Shown: positions 36,716 to 47,411, counted from the first letter of the stretch. The stretch is 64,000 nucleotides of DNA from Vanrija pseudolonga (GCF_020906515.1 NC_085851.1:2418001-2482000), one strand, 5' to 3'. Program-made: numbers and translations. The notes: generated from the letters alone by a model not told the origin.

Positions 36716-36909
36716 ACAACCCACACCCACACGCACCCACATAAAAGGGAACCGACCCTACCACCCCCCCCCCCCCCCCCACCCCCCCCGAACCCGTCGC
36801 CTGACCCCTCAGGACCGGATTCTTTCAGCGCGGCTCGAATGCTCGAACCGCGGACCTGTCCACCAGTGGTGAACAGGATTAGCTTGCGCACCCGCCAGGC
36901 TAGCTTGCG
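36716..36909 (-). repeat. Right copy of inverted tRNA-like repeat
   Basis: On the minus strand it repeats the blocks of 34971-35130 in the same order. It differs by an 8-base tandem duplication in the T-loop (TTCGAGCATTCGAGC), which also creates the near-palindrome CGCGGCTCGA...TCGAACCGCG at 36830-36853. It also has a long G (plus-strand C) run and a different hairpin in the anticodon-like position (CCTGTTCACCACTGGTGGACAGG spans 36851-36877). A TTTT run follows the tail at 36743-36746 (minus strand). Confidence 0.6.
36764..36789 (+). repeat. Poly-C tract
   Basis: Seventeen C, one A and eight C in a row lie within the right repeat copy. Length is likely unreliable in sequencing. Confidence 0.85.
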
Positions 36910-37176
36910 GGTGATGTTCGATGCGCTCGGAGTTGGTTATCACGGCGCCGGGGCGGGAGCCAGGCTGCGGGGTGGCGGCCTGAGACGTTGCGACGTGGTC
37001 GTGGTCGTTATCATCGTGGGCTTCGATGGCAGGCGCCACCCACCGGCAAGGATTACCCGCGCCGGGCCGATAAGCGCGCGGCTGGCCCGAACACCATCTA
37101 CCTACGTCAACCTCACATCTCACCCTCCCAACTCGCCTCTCACTACCACACACACCACACACCACACTCCACAAAC

Positions 37177-38056
37177 ATGGTAGCCGACCCCGTGCGCGCG
37201 TCCACCCGGGTCTCGATCGCGTGGTCCGGCGCCCCGGCCGCCGAGGACACGGACACGCTCGTGCTCACGATCAACGGGTACAGCCTCGACCTGCGCGTCG
37301 TGCTCCCTGGCTTCGAGGGCGCGGGGGGCATCGATTGGGGCACGGTGGGGCTTGTTGTTGAGCTCGAGGGGAGCACGCCGGGTGAGTATAGGTTAGGGGA
37401 GGCGGAGCGGTGGAGGGGCGGGTGGTGGCATACTGCTTGATCGCGCAGCGATCAGAGGAGGGGTGGGTAGTTCAGCATTACTCCCATAGGGAGACACGTG
37501 GTTGGCCCATCTTCCTTGCGGGTGGAGCGAGAAGGGCGCAGGACGACAAGCATGGCGAGCACAGACTGACACGACCCCAGCCAAACCCCTCCTGCGGTGG
37601 GACAACATCCTCGACTCGCACCCTCCCCCGCCAGCGGACCTCGAACCCCTCGAAGACGTCGGCGCGTTTTCTTCCCTGCCGAACGGGGACGTGCTCGAAA
37701 CAGGGGCCATGTTCAACCCCAAGAGCGGCAAGAACGAGTCATACGAGGAGGTCTGGCGGCGCCTCCCGGTCGAACAAGGCGCAGAGTACTTTGTCCTCGA
37801 GCGCGGGGACGGGCAGGCGTTCCTCGGGCGCGTGGGCTCGCTCGCGCTCGGCGCGGCGAAGGGCAAGGATGGAGAGTATGTCGCGTGGCGCGACGAGCTG
37901 GTCGATGGCCAGTGGAAGCGCAAGTATGCTTTTGGTGACGCGCTGGACGCTGCCATCCCTGGCGCGCTCGTCGAGGTGCCCTTCGAGTGGGTGCCCGGCG
38001 CTACGGTCCAGTTCGGGGGCCACGACTGGAAAGTCCGCACGGCTGGCAGTGTTTAG
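37177..38056 (+). CDS. HRI1: HRI1-family protein
   Basis: Two exons, 37177-37381 and 37581-38056, give 226 residues. The protein reads as two beta-barrel-like halves. The first has TLVLTINGYSLDLRVVLPG. The second starts ETGAMFNPKSGKNESYEEVW followed by RRLPVE, matching the yeast Hri1 segment with ETGAVYPFGADKESVSFRELW and QPVDP. The later AFLGRVGSLALG and HDWKVRTAGSV also fit. Yeast Hri1 is a cytosolic protein reported to contact Hrr25 and Sec72; its biochemical role is unclear. The length is close to the family's about 240. Confidence 0.7.
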
Positions 38057-38091
38057 CTACATAAATGCATAGGAGTACAAGCGATCAATGG

Positions 38092-38125
38092 CAGGCTACA
38101 CCAGACAACACCAGGCTACACCAGA
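38092..38125 (+). repeat. 14-base direct repeat across the regulator's stop codon
   Basis: CAGGCTACACCAGA occurs at 38092 and 38112, a 20-base period. The second copy covers the stop codon of the minus-strand Zn2Cys6 gene. Confidence 0.8.
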
Positions 38126-40223
38126 TAAATCTCCCAGTCCCACTCGGCGACGATATCAAGCCAGTCAACAAACACCTTGCCGTCCTGGTTACGCTTCCAC
38201 ACCTCGTGCACTAGCTTGCGCGAGCGCGGCACGTTGAGGAAGCCAAATGTCCGGCTGGGCATGTCAGCTAATGTGCACTCGCACCACCGCCACCAGTGTA
38301 CCCACCCCATCATCTCGTACAGCTTGTCGGCGCGCTGGCGGTCGTCGTCGCCGCCGTCGGCGGGACTCTGGCCCGTCTGCCCCGGCACGGCACACAGCGC
38401 AGTCATGAACAGCGTCCAGTGGGCATTGCACATGCCGACAATGTTCGGGTCGGTCATTTCTTCCAGCAGCGAAAGGCTCTGGCGCACCAGTAGCCGCAGG
38501 CGGAGCGAACACGGCGGCTCGCCAAGCGCAAAGGCTCGCAGCTGGATCAAGCTGGCGGTACGGAACGCCTCGTGGAGGTAGCGCGACATGTGCATTTCGG
38601 GCTTGGCTGAGGGTCAGCGTGGCGCTGTGGGATCCAACTCACCCTTGACGAGCGCGTCGAGTCGCCGCTTCTCATCCTGCAGCTCGCTCTCGAGCTGCTC
38701 GGCCTCGTCGACGACGTCAGACAACGCCGCGTCGCTCAGAATCCCGTCGGGTGCCGACCTCCGCCGCCGGATGAGCTCGGCGATGCGGTACATTTTTGTG
38801 ATGATGGGCAGGTTCATGCCCGTGATGGTGTTGGGCGCCTGCAACGGGTTCTGCGAGCAGATGCTGAGCAGCTGGTACGGCAGCATTGGCCCGCGGGACG
38901 TGTAGAGGAAGGAGCCAAGGATGTCGTGGTAGAACAAGTTCTCAAAGCTTAACGTCAGCGCCGTAGACGCGGGCGGCACTCACAACTGGTACCGCATCGA
39001 GTCGTGCGGGATCTTGTCGATGTCTTGCTCGCGGTAGAGCATGTGCGAGAGCCGCGTGAGGTGGTCGACGAACGTGTCCATGCCCCAGACGTCTCCGCGG
39101 CAGATCTGTCGTCAGCACGGCGCCGCCCTTGCGACCCACCTTGAACTGCACCACCATGATGGCAGCAGCGAGCAGTGTCATTGTATCCGCCTTCTCGACG
39201 CCTGTCCCCTCGCGCAAGTCCGTCTCGAGGAGAGGAAGAAGAATTCTCCCTGCCTGCGCCCCAAGCCGCTCGCTCACAGCCTCGTACTTTGCGTGGCCTG
39301 CATTAGCCATATGCCTGCCTGCCCAGCTCAAAATCGACAGGTAGAGCGCCCTCGTCGCCGGGCTGCCCTTGCCGCCACCATCTCGGTCCGCGAGCTCCTG
39401 GAAGCTCAAGAACGCATTTGGCCCGTCGCCCGAGCACGACACGAGGCGAGACAGCGTCGACTGGAAGTAATGCAGCAGGGCCGAGTGCTTGGCGTCGGCA
39501 TGCTCGCTCGGGGTACGGTTGGCCGGGGTCACGCGTTCGCGATCGCCGCGCCCCTGCCCCTCGTCGACGGGATATGTGCCGACAAACTGGTCGACCCAGC
39601 CGCTGAAGAGGTCTGCCGGGCCGCTGTTCGTCTGGCGCAGGCAGTCGGCGGCCCAGAGCTGCAGCGTCGCCCCGTCAAGCGAGAACATGTCGCCGAGCGA
39701 CTGGTCGAGCCCGGAGAAGAAGAGGCCCGCGGGGTCGTGCATCTCCGCGTTGAGCGGGCTTGGGGCGAGCGGCGAGATGGCCGGCATGGGCGCGATAGGC
39801 CGGCCCAGCGAGACGGGGTTGGACCCGTCCCAGCCGAGAATGTCCATCAGGTCGCCGACCGTCTGCTCGTTGTGTCCGTGGTGGTGCTGCGGCGGCGCTG
39901 GCCTCGGCGGCAGAGGCGGGGTCGGCCGCTCGTCGTTTGGCGGCCACGAGCACGACTAAGGCCTGGTCAGCGCTGTGGGGCACGCACACACGCACCAGCT
40001 GCAGCCGTACACAGGCCTGGCACTTCGGCTTGGCCATATCGCACTGCTTCCTCCGCTTGCGGCACGTCAAGCAGCCAGACTTGGATCGAGTATACTTTAT
40101 TCGGCGGCTAGGGCGCTTAGACGTCGACGACGGGCGCTCGCTGCCCGACGCGCCGGCGCCGACGCTCGCGCCCGGCGTGCTGCTGCTCGCCTCGCCCGCT
40201 GACGACGGGGTATGGGATGTCAT
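38116..40223 (-). CDS. Zn2Cys6 transcription factor
   Basis: Six exons (minus strand), 39996-40223, 39140-39955, 38984-39105, 38643-38947, 38306-38606 and 38116-38254, give 636 residues. The binuclear cluster is C51-X2-C54-X6-C61-X6-C68-X2-C71-X6-C78. Its last Cys comes from exon 2 (SCSWPPNDERP) and appears only if the 40-base intron is removed, which supports that splice. A Ser-rich N-terminus and basic KRPSRRIKYTRSKSG precede it. The rest is helical (ALYLSILSWAGRHMANAGHA, LLSICSQNPLQAP), as in the fungal-specific regulatory domain. Target genes unknown; L3HYPDH and HRI1 are neighbours. Confidence 0.85.
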
Positions 40224-41243
40224 TGGGGTGGGGTTGGTGGGAGGATGGATGTAGAGGAAGTAAGTTGAGTTGACTTGATTAGGTTGGAAGTGAGATGAGA
40301 GATCGATCCAGAGTGGACGGACGAGCTAGGCGCCGAGTCAGTCAGCACCTGACTGACCCGCGGCTGCGCAGAGTGGCCAACCGCGGCGATCGCTCTCAAT
40401 ACTGACGGCCTCTGTATGTACTCAATGCAAAACACTTTTGGTCACTGACCATGACAAGAGCTGTCCAACGCAAGCCCTGTCGATAGAGACAGCGACCATA
40501 TCTCGTATCGCGTGCATGTCGTGTACGCAAGTGCCGCAATATATCTCGCGGCAGGCGTCTGGCGCGGCCAAGTCCGGTTTTAGCGCCCAGCGGCCTCCTC
40601 TCCGCCGTCCACGCTCACTTGCTCCTCCCCCCCCCTCCTCCCCTCAAGTGTTCTCCGACGGCCTAGACCTCGAGAACGCCGCCGGCGGGCATGCCTGGAG
40701 AGGAGCAGCATGCATGCATGCACACGTACGTCGTCAGCACTCCCCCCTTTCCCCCCTCTCGTTCCAACTTGAAACGCTTTGTGCAAACCATGAAGCCAGT
40801 CACCTCAGGATGATTCCAGGTCCGAAACTTTGGGACCTGGGGTGCTCTCCGCGCGGATCCAACAGCTTCACACGGTACGACGCCACAGCTGCTGCTGCTG
40901 CCTGCTGCCCACTGCTCTGCTCACAGCCCAAAGCCCATCCACCCGTGAGGTACGGCTCAGCAAGCTCATGCGCTCATGACGCCGCCGCCTCCGAACCCGC
41001 GCCGCGCGTCAAAGGCTTATCGAGGCGTGGAGCGCCAAACCTTGGCCGTCCCGCAGCGCTGCAAACGAGGAGTCGTGTCTCTACGGAAATACGACACGAA
41101 ACACCATTTGCGCATTTGCGCGACTTTTGTCTGCGTCGCCGCGGGCGGGCGTGACGGTTCCTTAGCAGCAGAGAAGAGCAAGGTGCACAGAGTATATAGT
41201 TGGGGATCTGGTCTGGGGAGGAACTCTAGCACCCCCCCTTCCC
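40224..41243. other. Divergent intergenic region (1.0 kb)
   Basis: This is the upstream region of the Zn2Cys6 gene and the membrane-protein gene at 41244. No supportable gene. Confidence 0.55.
41191..41198 (+). promoter_or_regulatory. Probable TATA box
   Basis: GTATATAG lies about 50 bases upstream of the start codon at 41244. Confidence 0.4.
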
Positions 41244-42349
41244 ATGCGATCTTACAGACTGAGCGAGAAGAAACCCGACGTGTGGTTCGCCGCTGGCGAC
41301 GAGCTGCCGTACGCCTCGGCACCTTACTCGCCCCCAACGAGTCCGGTGGTGGTGAGTGCGAACTGGACAGCCCCGTTCGAGGAGGTGACGGCGCTGTCCT
41401 ATCTTTGTAGAGTGCCACTGACGCTCTGCAGCAGCCCTCAACGCCCAAGCCACCGTGCGAGTATGTGAGTGCTGCTGGTGCTCTGGTACGGCGTCCGACA
41501 CAGCTGACAATTCCCCAGTGTGATGCATGCGGAGTACGTCCAACCGTGCTGTGCCGTTCTGACTCCAGCGTACCCACTTCTTCCCCCGCCGACTGCTGGA
41601 CAATAATCGCTGGCTGGCAGTCTTGTACCCCGCCGTCACACTCTATCTCTTATTTGTATAGTAAGCTGAGCAATCCATGGCATGGCTAGCAGCTGACAGG
41701 GCAGTATCTTGAACTGGACCTTCCCCAACCTCGTCGTTACGGAGCTTGGCGTCCTCGCGGCTATCAAGCGCTTCGGTATGTTCTCACCTCTGCCATGCCC
41801 CACTCCCTCGTCCCTGCTCCTCACCAATCTCGTCCTCATCGCCATCTTTCCGTTGCGCTCGCTCACACAGCAGGCCCGAACGCAGCCAAGACGCGCAACC
41901 GCGTCCTGGTGGGAATTGCCCAGGCGCTCTTCTTGTGCCTGTTCCTCGCCGGCGTCGTCATGTCCGGCGCGACAGCAACGGGCGCGGTGCGAGTGTTCCA
42001 CGGCGCGCACGGGCAGGCTATCGAATGCTCGTTTGTGCTCGGCCTTCTCGGCGTGATGGGAGTACAGACGATCCTCTTTGGCCTGTGGCTGCGCCGCGAG
42101 AAGATCAAGGTCGACGAAGCAGAGGGGAGCCACTCGCGCTCCGTGTCGGTCGGGAGCGGGAGCAGCGTCGAGCTCGGGTTCGAGCCTGCGCCCAGTCCGC
42201 TTGCTGAGCCGCCCGTGATCGAGCTCGCCGACCCCGAGTGTATCAAGGTCGTCGCTGTGCGCGAGGACGAAGTCATGCGCCAGAAGGAAGTGTGGCGGCG
42301 CAAGGCGGCCCTCGAGGCCGCTGCGCTCAGACGGCCGCTCGTGTGCTAG
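41244..42349 (+). CDS. Small multi-helix membrane protein, family member 3 (unknown)
   Basis: Six exons, 41244-41351, 41432-41464, 41519-41533, 41569-41660, 41705-41775 and 41874-42349, give 264 residues. The cytoplasmic N-terminus has a Cys cluster, PPCEYCDACGRTHFF. Four membrane segments follow: WLAVLYPAVTLYLLFVYIL, FPNLVVTELGVLAAIKRF, GIAQALFLCLFLAGVVMSG and LGLLGVMGVQTILFGLWL. FFPRRLL and TRNRVL align with PRRLV and IRNRAI of the gene at 33462. Exon 5 is 71 bases with entry phase 2 and exit phase 1, exactly as in the two relatives. The charged C-terminus ends RRPLVC. Function unknown. Confidence 0.72.
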
Positions 42350-42630
42350 TGTTACGGTTTAGGAATAGATGTCACGATACAAGTCAGTAACGATGTATGT
42401 CAGTATGTGTATGATTAGGTTGGAGCAGAGCGGGCCGAGGGTTGGAGGCAAACGAGTCGTCGTCGAGTGAGTTTGGTCGCAAAAATCCAGTCATGACGCG
42501 CACCGTCATCTCGTCAATCGGATCCGTCCACCACTGCAACCACTGCCATCTCGAATCTCAAAAGTCGAAACTCGACAACAACGTGCTCCAACCCTTCTTG
42601 CCACCACATATCCAAACACAACCCGGCACA

Positions 42631-44104
42631 ATGGCAGCGCCCGACGCCGCCCCAGTGCCGTGCGTATATCGCGTCGTCATGCGCTCCGAGCTAACTGGCC
42701 ACCAGCCTCCGCCTCCCCGCCATCCTCCAGAACAGCCGCGACCGCTCCCTCCGCCAGGTCGAGGCATACAACGCCCAGCAGCGTGAGAAGGCTGCCGCGC
42801 GGCGCGAACAGCGCAAGGACGAGGTCGTCGCGGGGCCAAGCAAGCGCGGCAAGCGGTTCACGCAGCGCCTGAACAACTGTGAGCTGCTGCCTGGCCGAGT
42901 GGAGCTCAGCTGACCCACCACAGCCCAGTTCATCGACAACCCGCACATCTCTGCGCCGCGGCGCAGCGACTTTGCCCCCTCGGTGCCGCTGCACCAGCGG
43001 CCTCTGCGCCCCGCGTTCCCCTCGGACGCGATCGAGCGCTCGGCGCCCATCGCGCCGAGCGCAGCGAACCGGCGCGACCCGCTCAGCCGCTCCTCGCAGG
43101 CCGGCGCGTTCAGCACGAGCCTGAAGGGCACGCGGGCGCTCCTGCGCCGCGGCGGCCGCAGGGCAGAGGTCATCGTGCCTGCGCTCGAGGGGGTCGTGCG
43201 CGCGTGGCTCGGCGGCGAGTTTGGCGTCGCGGACGGCGTGCTGCACTGGCGCGTGCTCGAGTCCACGCCGGTCGAGGTGTCCAAGGGAGCACGGACGAGC
43301 GGGACGAATGGGCACCGCGTGCCCCCACAACACCGGGTCGAGGCACCGCTGCCTCCACTGCCAGTGCAAGACGGCCACGTTCCCGCGCTGCTGGAGCTCT
43401 CGCGCTCGGCAGCGCACCTCTCCCTCGCTGTGCCCGACAGCTTTGATAGGCTGGTGGTGCACCTCGTCGCGCGGTACTATGACCTCGTATCGTGGAGCGA
43501 GAACGAGGCGACGGTGAATGGTGAGGTGGTGCGACTCACACACCTCATCCGGCCGGTGGTGGCGCGCGCAAAGGCTCCACCGGCAAGCCACGCGCTCGTC
43601 ACCCCGGAGACGAGTGACGTCTCGGGACACTCGGCTTCCGAGGCGTCCGAGGCCACGGAGCGCGAGTCGGACGGCTCGGTCACAGAGCATGAGGACGCTG
43701 CGAGCGAGCCTGATACGTCGTTCCAGAGCATCTCGGAGCGGTTTGGCCTCGTCGGCGACGGCGACGACGACGACGAGGACTGGGATAATGTGGAGGAGCA
43801 CGTTACGGCGCGGTTTGGTGGCCTCGGCCTCCACCGCACGACGTCGCATGGCTCGTCGGCGTACGCCGGCTCTGAGGGCGGCTTGTCCGAGTCAGAGGCG
43901 CTCGCAGAGAGCGTGCTCCATGCCGACGATGAGCGGAGCAGTCTCGGCGGAGGCGACCACTCGCCCCTCGCGTCGACCGTCGCGTCGCCCGTTTCTTCGG
44001 TCCACCCGCTGCCACCTGTGCGCCGGGGTCCGCCTCAGCGCCTCGGCGGGAACGGCGACTGGGAGGACAAGCCGACGTTCTTCGACCACTTGTTTGGCGA
44101 GTAA
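42631..44104 (+). CDS. R3H-associated N-terminal / R3H domain protein
   Basis: Three exons, 42631-42659, 42706-42878 and 42924-44104, give 460 residues. The N-terminus (ILQNSRDRSLRQVEAYNAQQ, then KRGKRFTQRLNNSQFIDNPH) is the R3H-associated domain: a basic helix followed by the RFTQRLNNxxQF-NNPH block. About residues 250-300 contain DSFDRLVVHLVARYYDLVSW, with the R-x3-H core of an R3H single-strand nucleic-acid-binding domain. The rest is acidic and Ser-rich, ending DKPTFFDHLFGE. Related fungal proteins are uncharacterised; RNA binding is inferred from the domain. Confidence 0.75.
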
Positions 44105-44445
44105 GCGCGCTTCGGCGCTACCATTGTACGCCAACATTACCATTCGACGCCCTGTGCCACTTGTTGCCACCATTGTTCATATCTGATGCATTCCAACAAC
44201 AAGCACAGCCGGACCGGGGGTATATCTAAGAAACAGTAATGAGAAAAACCAAAGACGAAGGAGATCAGATCAGATCAGGCGAGCTGGAAAGCAACGAGTG
44301 TGTGTCGCGCCGGCAGGGCTCTGGACAGGGCCGCGGCGCCAACAAGAACGAGGAAGAGAAGCAGAGGGCAGGTGCACAGGAATGCGCGCCACGCGCGGGC
44401 AAGACTGGACAGGGAGAAGAGCGTCACCATGGCAGCGATGATAAC
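44105..44445. other. Intergenic region between convergent genes
   Basis: This is a shared 3' flank, with a GATCA triplet repeat near 44262. No gene seen. Confidence 0.5.
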
Positions 44446-45121
44446 TTAGAGGCGGGTGATGGCCTTGCGGTCGAGCGGGGTGCCTGCTGTCAGCTACGTT
44501 GCGAAGGACCTAGCTCACCATCTGGGGCAATGCCGTTCTTGGCCAGGATGCGGTTGTGGCGGATCAGACGCGCCTGGTCAAAAGTGCACTTTTCGATGGC
44601 CCTGCGAGAGTGTCAGCGGTACTGTTGCAGATCTCAACGCAGCTCGCGCGCAACGTCGCGCGCAAGAACGTGCGCAGCAGACGCCGGCGCAGCCGCCGTC
44701 GCAGTCGCGACCGCGTCGACTGTGCTCGCGACGAGCGCGCAGCGCGCAGCCCAACTCTCCACTCACATGATCCTCCGCACCTCCTCGACACCAGCCTCGT
44801 CGAGTCCGAGGCGGCTCTCGCTGCTCCCCTCGCCAGTGTTGGCCTCGAGGTCAAAGTTGGACGAGGACATGCCGGCCGCCTGCTGGTCGGCGAAGCTGTA
44901 CGACTGCAGGGGCGTGTAGTTCGACAGGCGCGCAACGAGCTGCGAGGGGAGGTATGGCGACGCGAGGGCGAAGATGCGCTGGCGGTAGTACCACAGGACT
45001 GGGGCGGTGTGAGCATGCAAACGGTCGGAGCTGTGGGGATGGGGGCTTGGCGCGTCGGATGGGATTACTCACGCGCGACGATGGCCACGATGATGGAGAG
45101 GGCGGAGAGGTGGAAGATCAT
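44446..45121 (-). CDS. DUF2015 (UPF0357) protein
   Basis: Four exons (minus strand), 45073-45121, 44767-44998, 44519-44601 and 44446-44483, give 133 residues. An N-terminal membrane anchor (MIFHLSALSIIVAIVALLWY) is followed by a basic stop (YRQR). The conserved C-terminal half reads GLDEAGVEEVRRIMAIEKCT and FDQARLIRHNRILAKNGIAP then DGTPLDRKAITRL. The pattern E-V-x-x-I-M, FDxARL and K-N-x-I-x-x-D-G-x-P-x-D-x-K-A-[VI]-T is the DUF2015/UPF0357 signature (yeast YCL012C). Function unknown. The length matches the family. Confidence 0.8.
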
Positions 45122-45536
45122 GGCGAGGGTGTGGGGAAGGGGGATAGGAGGGGTAGAGGGGGGTATAGATGAGAGAGAGGGAGAGATAACGAGTGACGTT
45201 CGAGTGGGAAGATGTGTAGCTGGAATGTTGGAATCGGCTGTCGTTGAGGACGAGGACAATGGCTGGGGGCAGGCGGGCGGTGAGCGACGTCGACTTCGGC
45301 AGCGGCGAGCGGCGAGCAGCGCGGCAACAGCCAGCCAGCCAGGACAGGCACCTCTGACACAATCTCGGCAGGCGGGACGAGCAAGCGCTACCACGTGAAA
45401 CACGTGGCATATTTTACTTTGCCCTCCCACATGTGCCTGGGTATCCAAAAGTTGTGGTCGGTGGGAGATTACAGCCCAAGATGACCTCGAGCAACAACAT
45501 TTCATCTGCATCTCTGCACTTTACTCGCCACGCACC
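45122..45536. other. Divergent promoter region
   Basis: This lies between the DUF2015 gene and BFR2. An inverted CACGTG-centred motif (CCACGTGAAACACGTGG, 45390-45406) holds two CACGTG boxes and could bind bHLH factors. No gene seen. Confidence 0.5.
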
Positions 45537-47084
45537 ATGTCACGCCCGACACTGGCACAGCAGCTCAAGCAGCTCGGAGAAGAGCCAACTTGTGGGTATA
45601 CGCCACTCGGATTCCGCTCACCCACCAGCCATTGACCCCGAGTCGGCGTACGCCTCGCTCGATTCGCACGACCTCTCGCGAACCGGCGACGAGGGGCGGG
45701 AGCACTACCTCGATGTCGGGTGAGTTGGGAGCAGAGGTCATGGTGTATAGTGCTAATGGGCAGTCCGTCGAAGCTCCGCGCCGCCGCTGGCGCCGCTGCC
45801 ACCCAGACGCTCCTTGGCGACAAGTACGGCGGCAAGACGAGCAGCCGGATGAAGATCTTTGACGACGAGGATGACGAGGAAGACGACGAGGAGGATGTGG
45901 GCGGAGGGTTTGATGATGAGGATGAGGAGGAGGGCGAGGAAGACGAGGATGAGGATGAGGATGACGAGGAGCTGGATGAGGATGAGGAGGAAGACGAGGA
46001 GGACGACGACGAGGAGGAGGACGCCCGCCCTGCACCATCAGGACGTACCCTCGACCCCGTTGGAGCCTTGCGCGAGTCACGGTTGAAGGACATTGAGAAG
46101 GGCCGCGCGATCAAGCGCCAGAAGGTGGGTCTTCACAACTTGATCATTTACTGACCCGCCAGGACCTGTTCGACAACCTCGTCACTCTGCGTATCACGTT
46201 CCAGAAGGCCCTCGGCGCAACCTTCAAGATCCCCTCTAAGGGAGAGGAGCGCGACGACGATCCGGCCGGCGAGATTGAGGACAAGCGCGCCGAGACGCTC
46301 AAGTCGCTCGGCAAGCTCAGCGAGACCCTCTTCGCCCTTCGTGAGGGCATCACCTTGCCTGGGGTCGAGGCGCCTCGGAAGCGCAAGCGCACCGAAGACG
46401 GTGATGCAGAGGACGAGGAGTACTGGAAGGCATCGGCTGCCGACTCGCTCGCTCTCGTTGACGCGTGAGTAGCTAATGGGTCGTTGAAGAGTAGCTAACA
46501 CGCCCAGAACCCACCCCCAGCTCATCCCCATCCTCAACAAGTGGTCGACCAAGATCCAGGCTGCGTCGCTGCAGCTCGGCGCGAAGCACGCCGGTGGATC
46601 AAAGTTCCTCCAGTCGACGCGTGGCGCCACCGGCGTCGTCGATGCGATTGATGCGTCGCTCCAGCAGCGCCGGGACGCCCCCAAGCCGCTCCTCGAGTCC
46701 GAGGAGGCAGGCTACCGTGCCCTTCTGCGCGAGGTCATTGAGAGTCGACAGGGCTCCAGCGCCGTCGACCTCTCGCATCACCGCCGTGAGAAGAAGAAGA
46801 AGCGCGAGGCGGAGCGCGGTGGCTCCAAGGGCCGCAAGTTGAGGTGAGTTGACTCGATATGGTCTTGGCGTTCAACAACTCACTCCCCCAGGTACACTGT
46901 GCACGACAAGGCTGTCAACTTTGTTGTCCCCATTCCCCTCGAGGGAGGGTGGCACGAGGAGCAGGTCGATGAGCTCTTCTCAAGCTTGTTTGGCGGAGTC
47001 GGCCTCGCTGGCGCCATCTCGACCACGGCTGAGGAGCCGGCCAACGGCGGGCTGACCGACCTCGGCGGCCTCAAAGTGTTCTAA
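45537..47084 (+). CDS. BFR2: Bfr2/AATF, small-subunit processome factor
   Basis: Six exons, 45537-45591, 45629-45719, 45764-46124, 46163-46464, 46508-46843 and 46892-47084, give 445 residues. It starts [13 protein letters not shown], then [11 protein letters not shown]. An acidic block of about 70 residues (residues 85-150, GAG/GAC-rich DNA) precedes [20 protein letters not shown] and [16 protein letters not shown], the AATF/Che-1 domain. The C-terminal TRAUB domain reads [20 protein letters not shown] then ELFSSLFGG. This domain order is that of Bfr2/AATF, required for 18S rRNA maturation in the nucleolus. Confidence 0.9.
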
Positions 47085-47411
47085 GCTGTGTAGCTCTTTG
47101 GTTCTCCTGCATTGTCCCCACGTGTAATAGCATTCATTCCATCATGCATAGTTTTTGCCCACCAGTCGCACTGATGCACGAGTCGTGTGTGCCATCAAGC
47201 CATCCGCGCCATCACCGCCAAGTGCGGCCGCCAACACACTCGGGGCAGGATCGACGTCACTACCAGTCGAGTTTCGGATCCGAGCCGATACAACGACACC
47301 ACTTGACTTTTGGCTGTGTTGTCCCGACCACCATCACCTTGCCGTTGTTTTATCTCTTCTCCTTTCAACTAACTACATTCACTCTCTTCGCATAGAACAG
47401 CATAGCATAGC
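47085..47411. other. Intergenic region
   Basis: This is the 3' flank of BFR2 and the leader of SLH1, with an (AGCAT)n-like repeat just before the start. No gene seen. Confidence 0.55.

Larger units (their letters stand above)
36336..37176. other. Divergent intergenic region containing right tRNA-like repeat
   Basis: This lies between the L3HYPDH and HRI1 starts. It contains the repeat copy and its poly-C tract and otherwise no gene. Confidence 0.55.

Noticed and set aside
36336-36782. N-terminal extension of the hydroxyproline dehydratase frame
   Set aside because: The sequence is Gly/Arg-rich, overlaps the tRNA-like repeat and poly-C tract, and family similarity begins only at the Met at 36335.
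39041-40111. A 356-codon plus-strand frame
   Set aside because: It is antisense to the Zn2Cys6 regulator, whose exons close in phase and carry the six cluster cysteines.
42677-43849. A 390-codon minus-strand frame
   Set aside because: It is antisense to the R3H protein. Arg/Ala-rich composition and no recognisable motif.
45865-46020. GA-rich tract as a microsatellite
   Set aside because: It is the coding sequence of the BFR2 acidic domain, with mixed GAG, GAC, GAT and GAA codons in frame.
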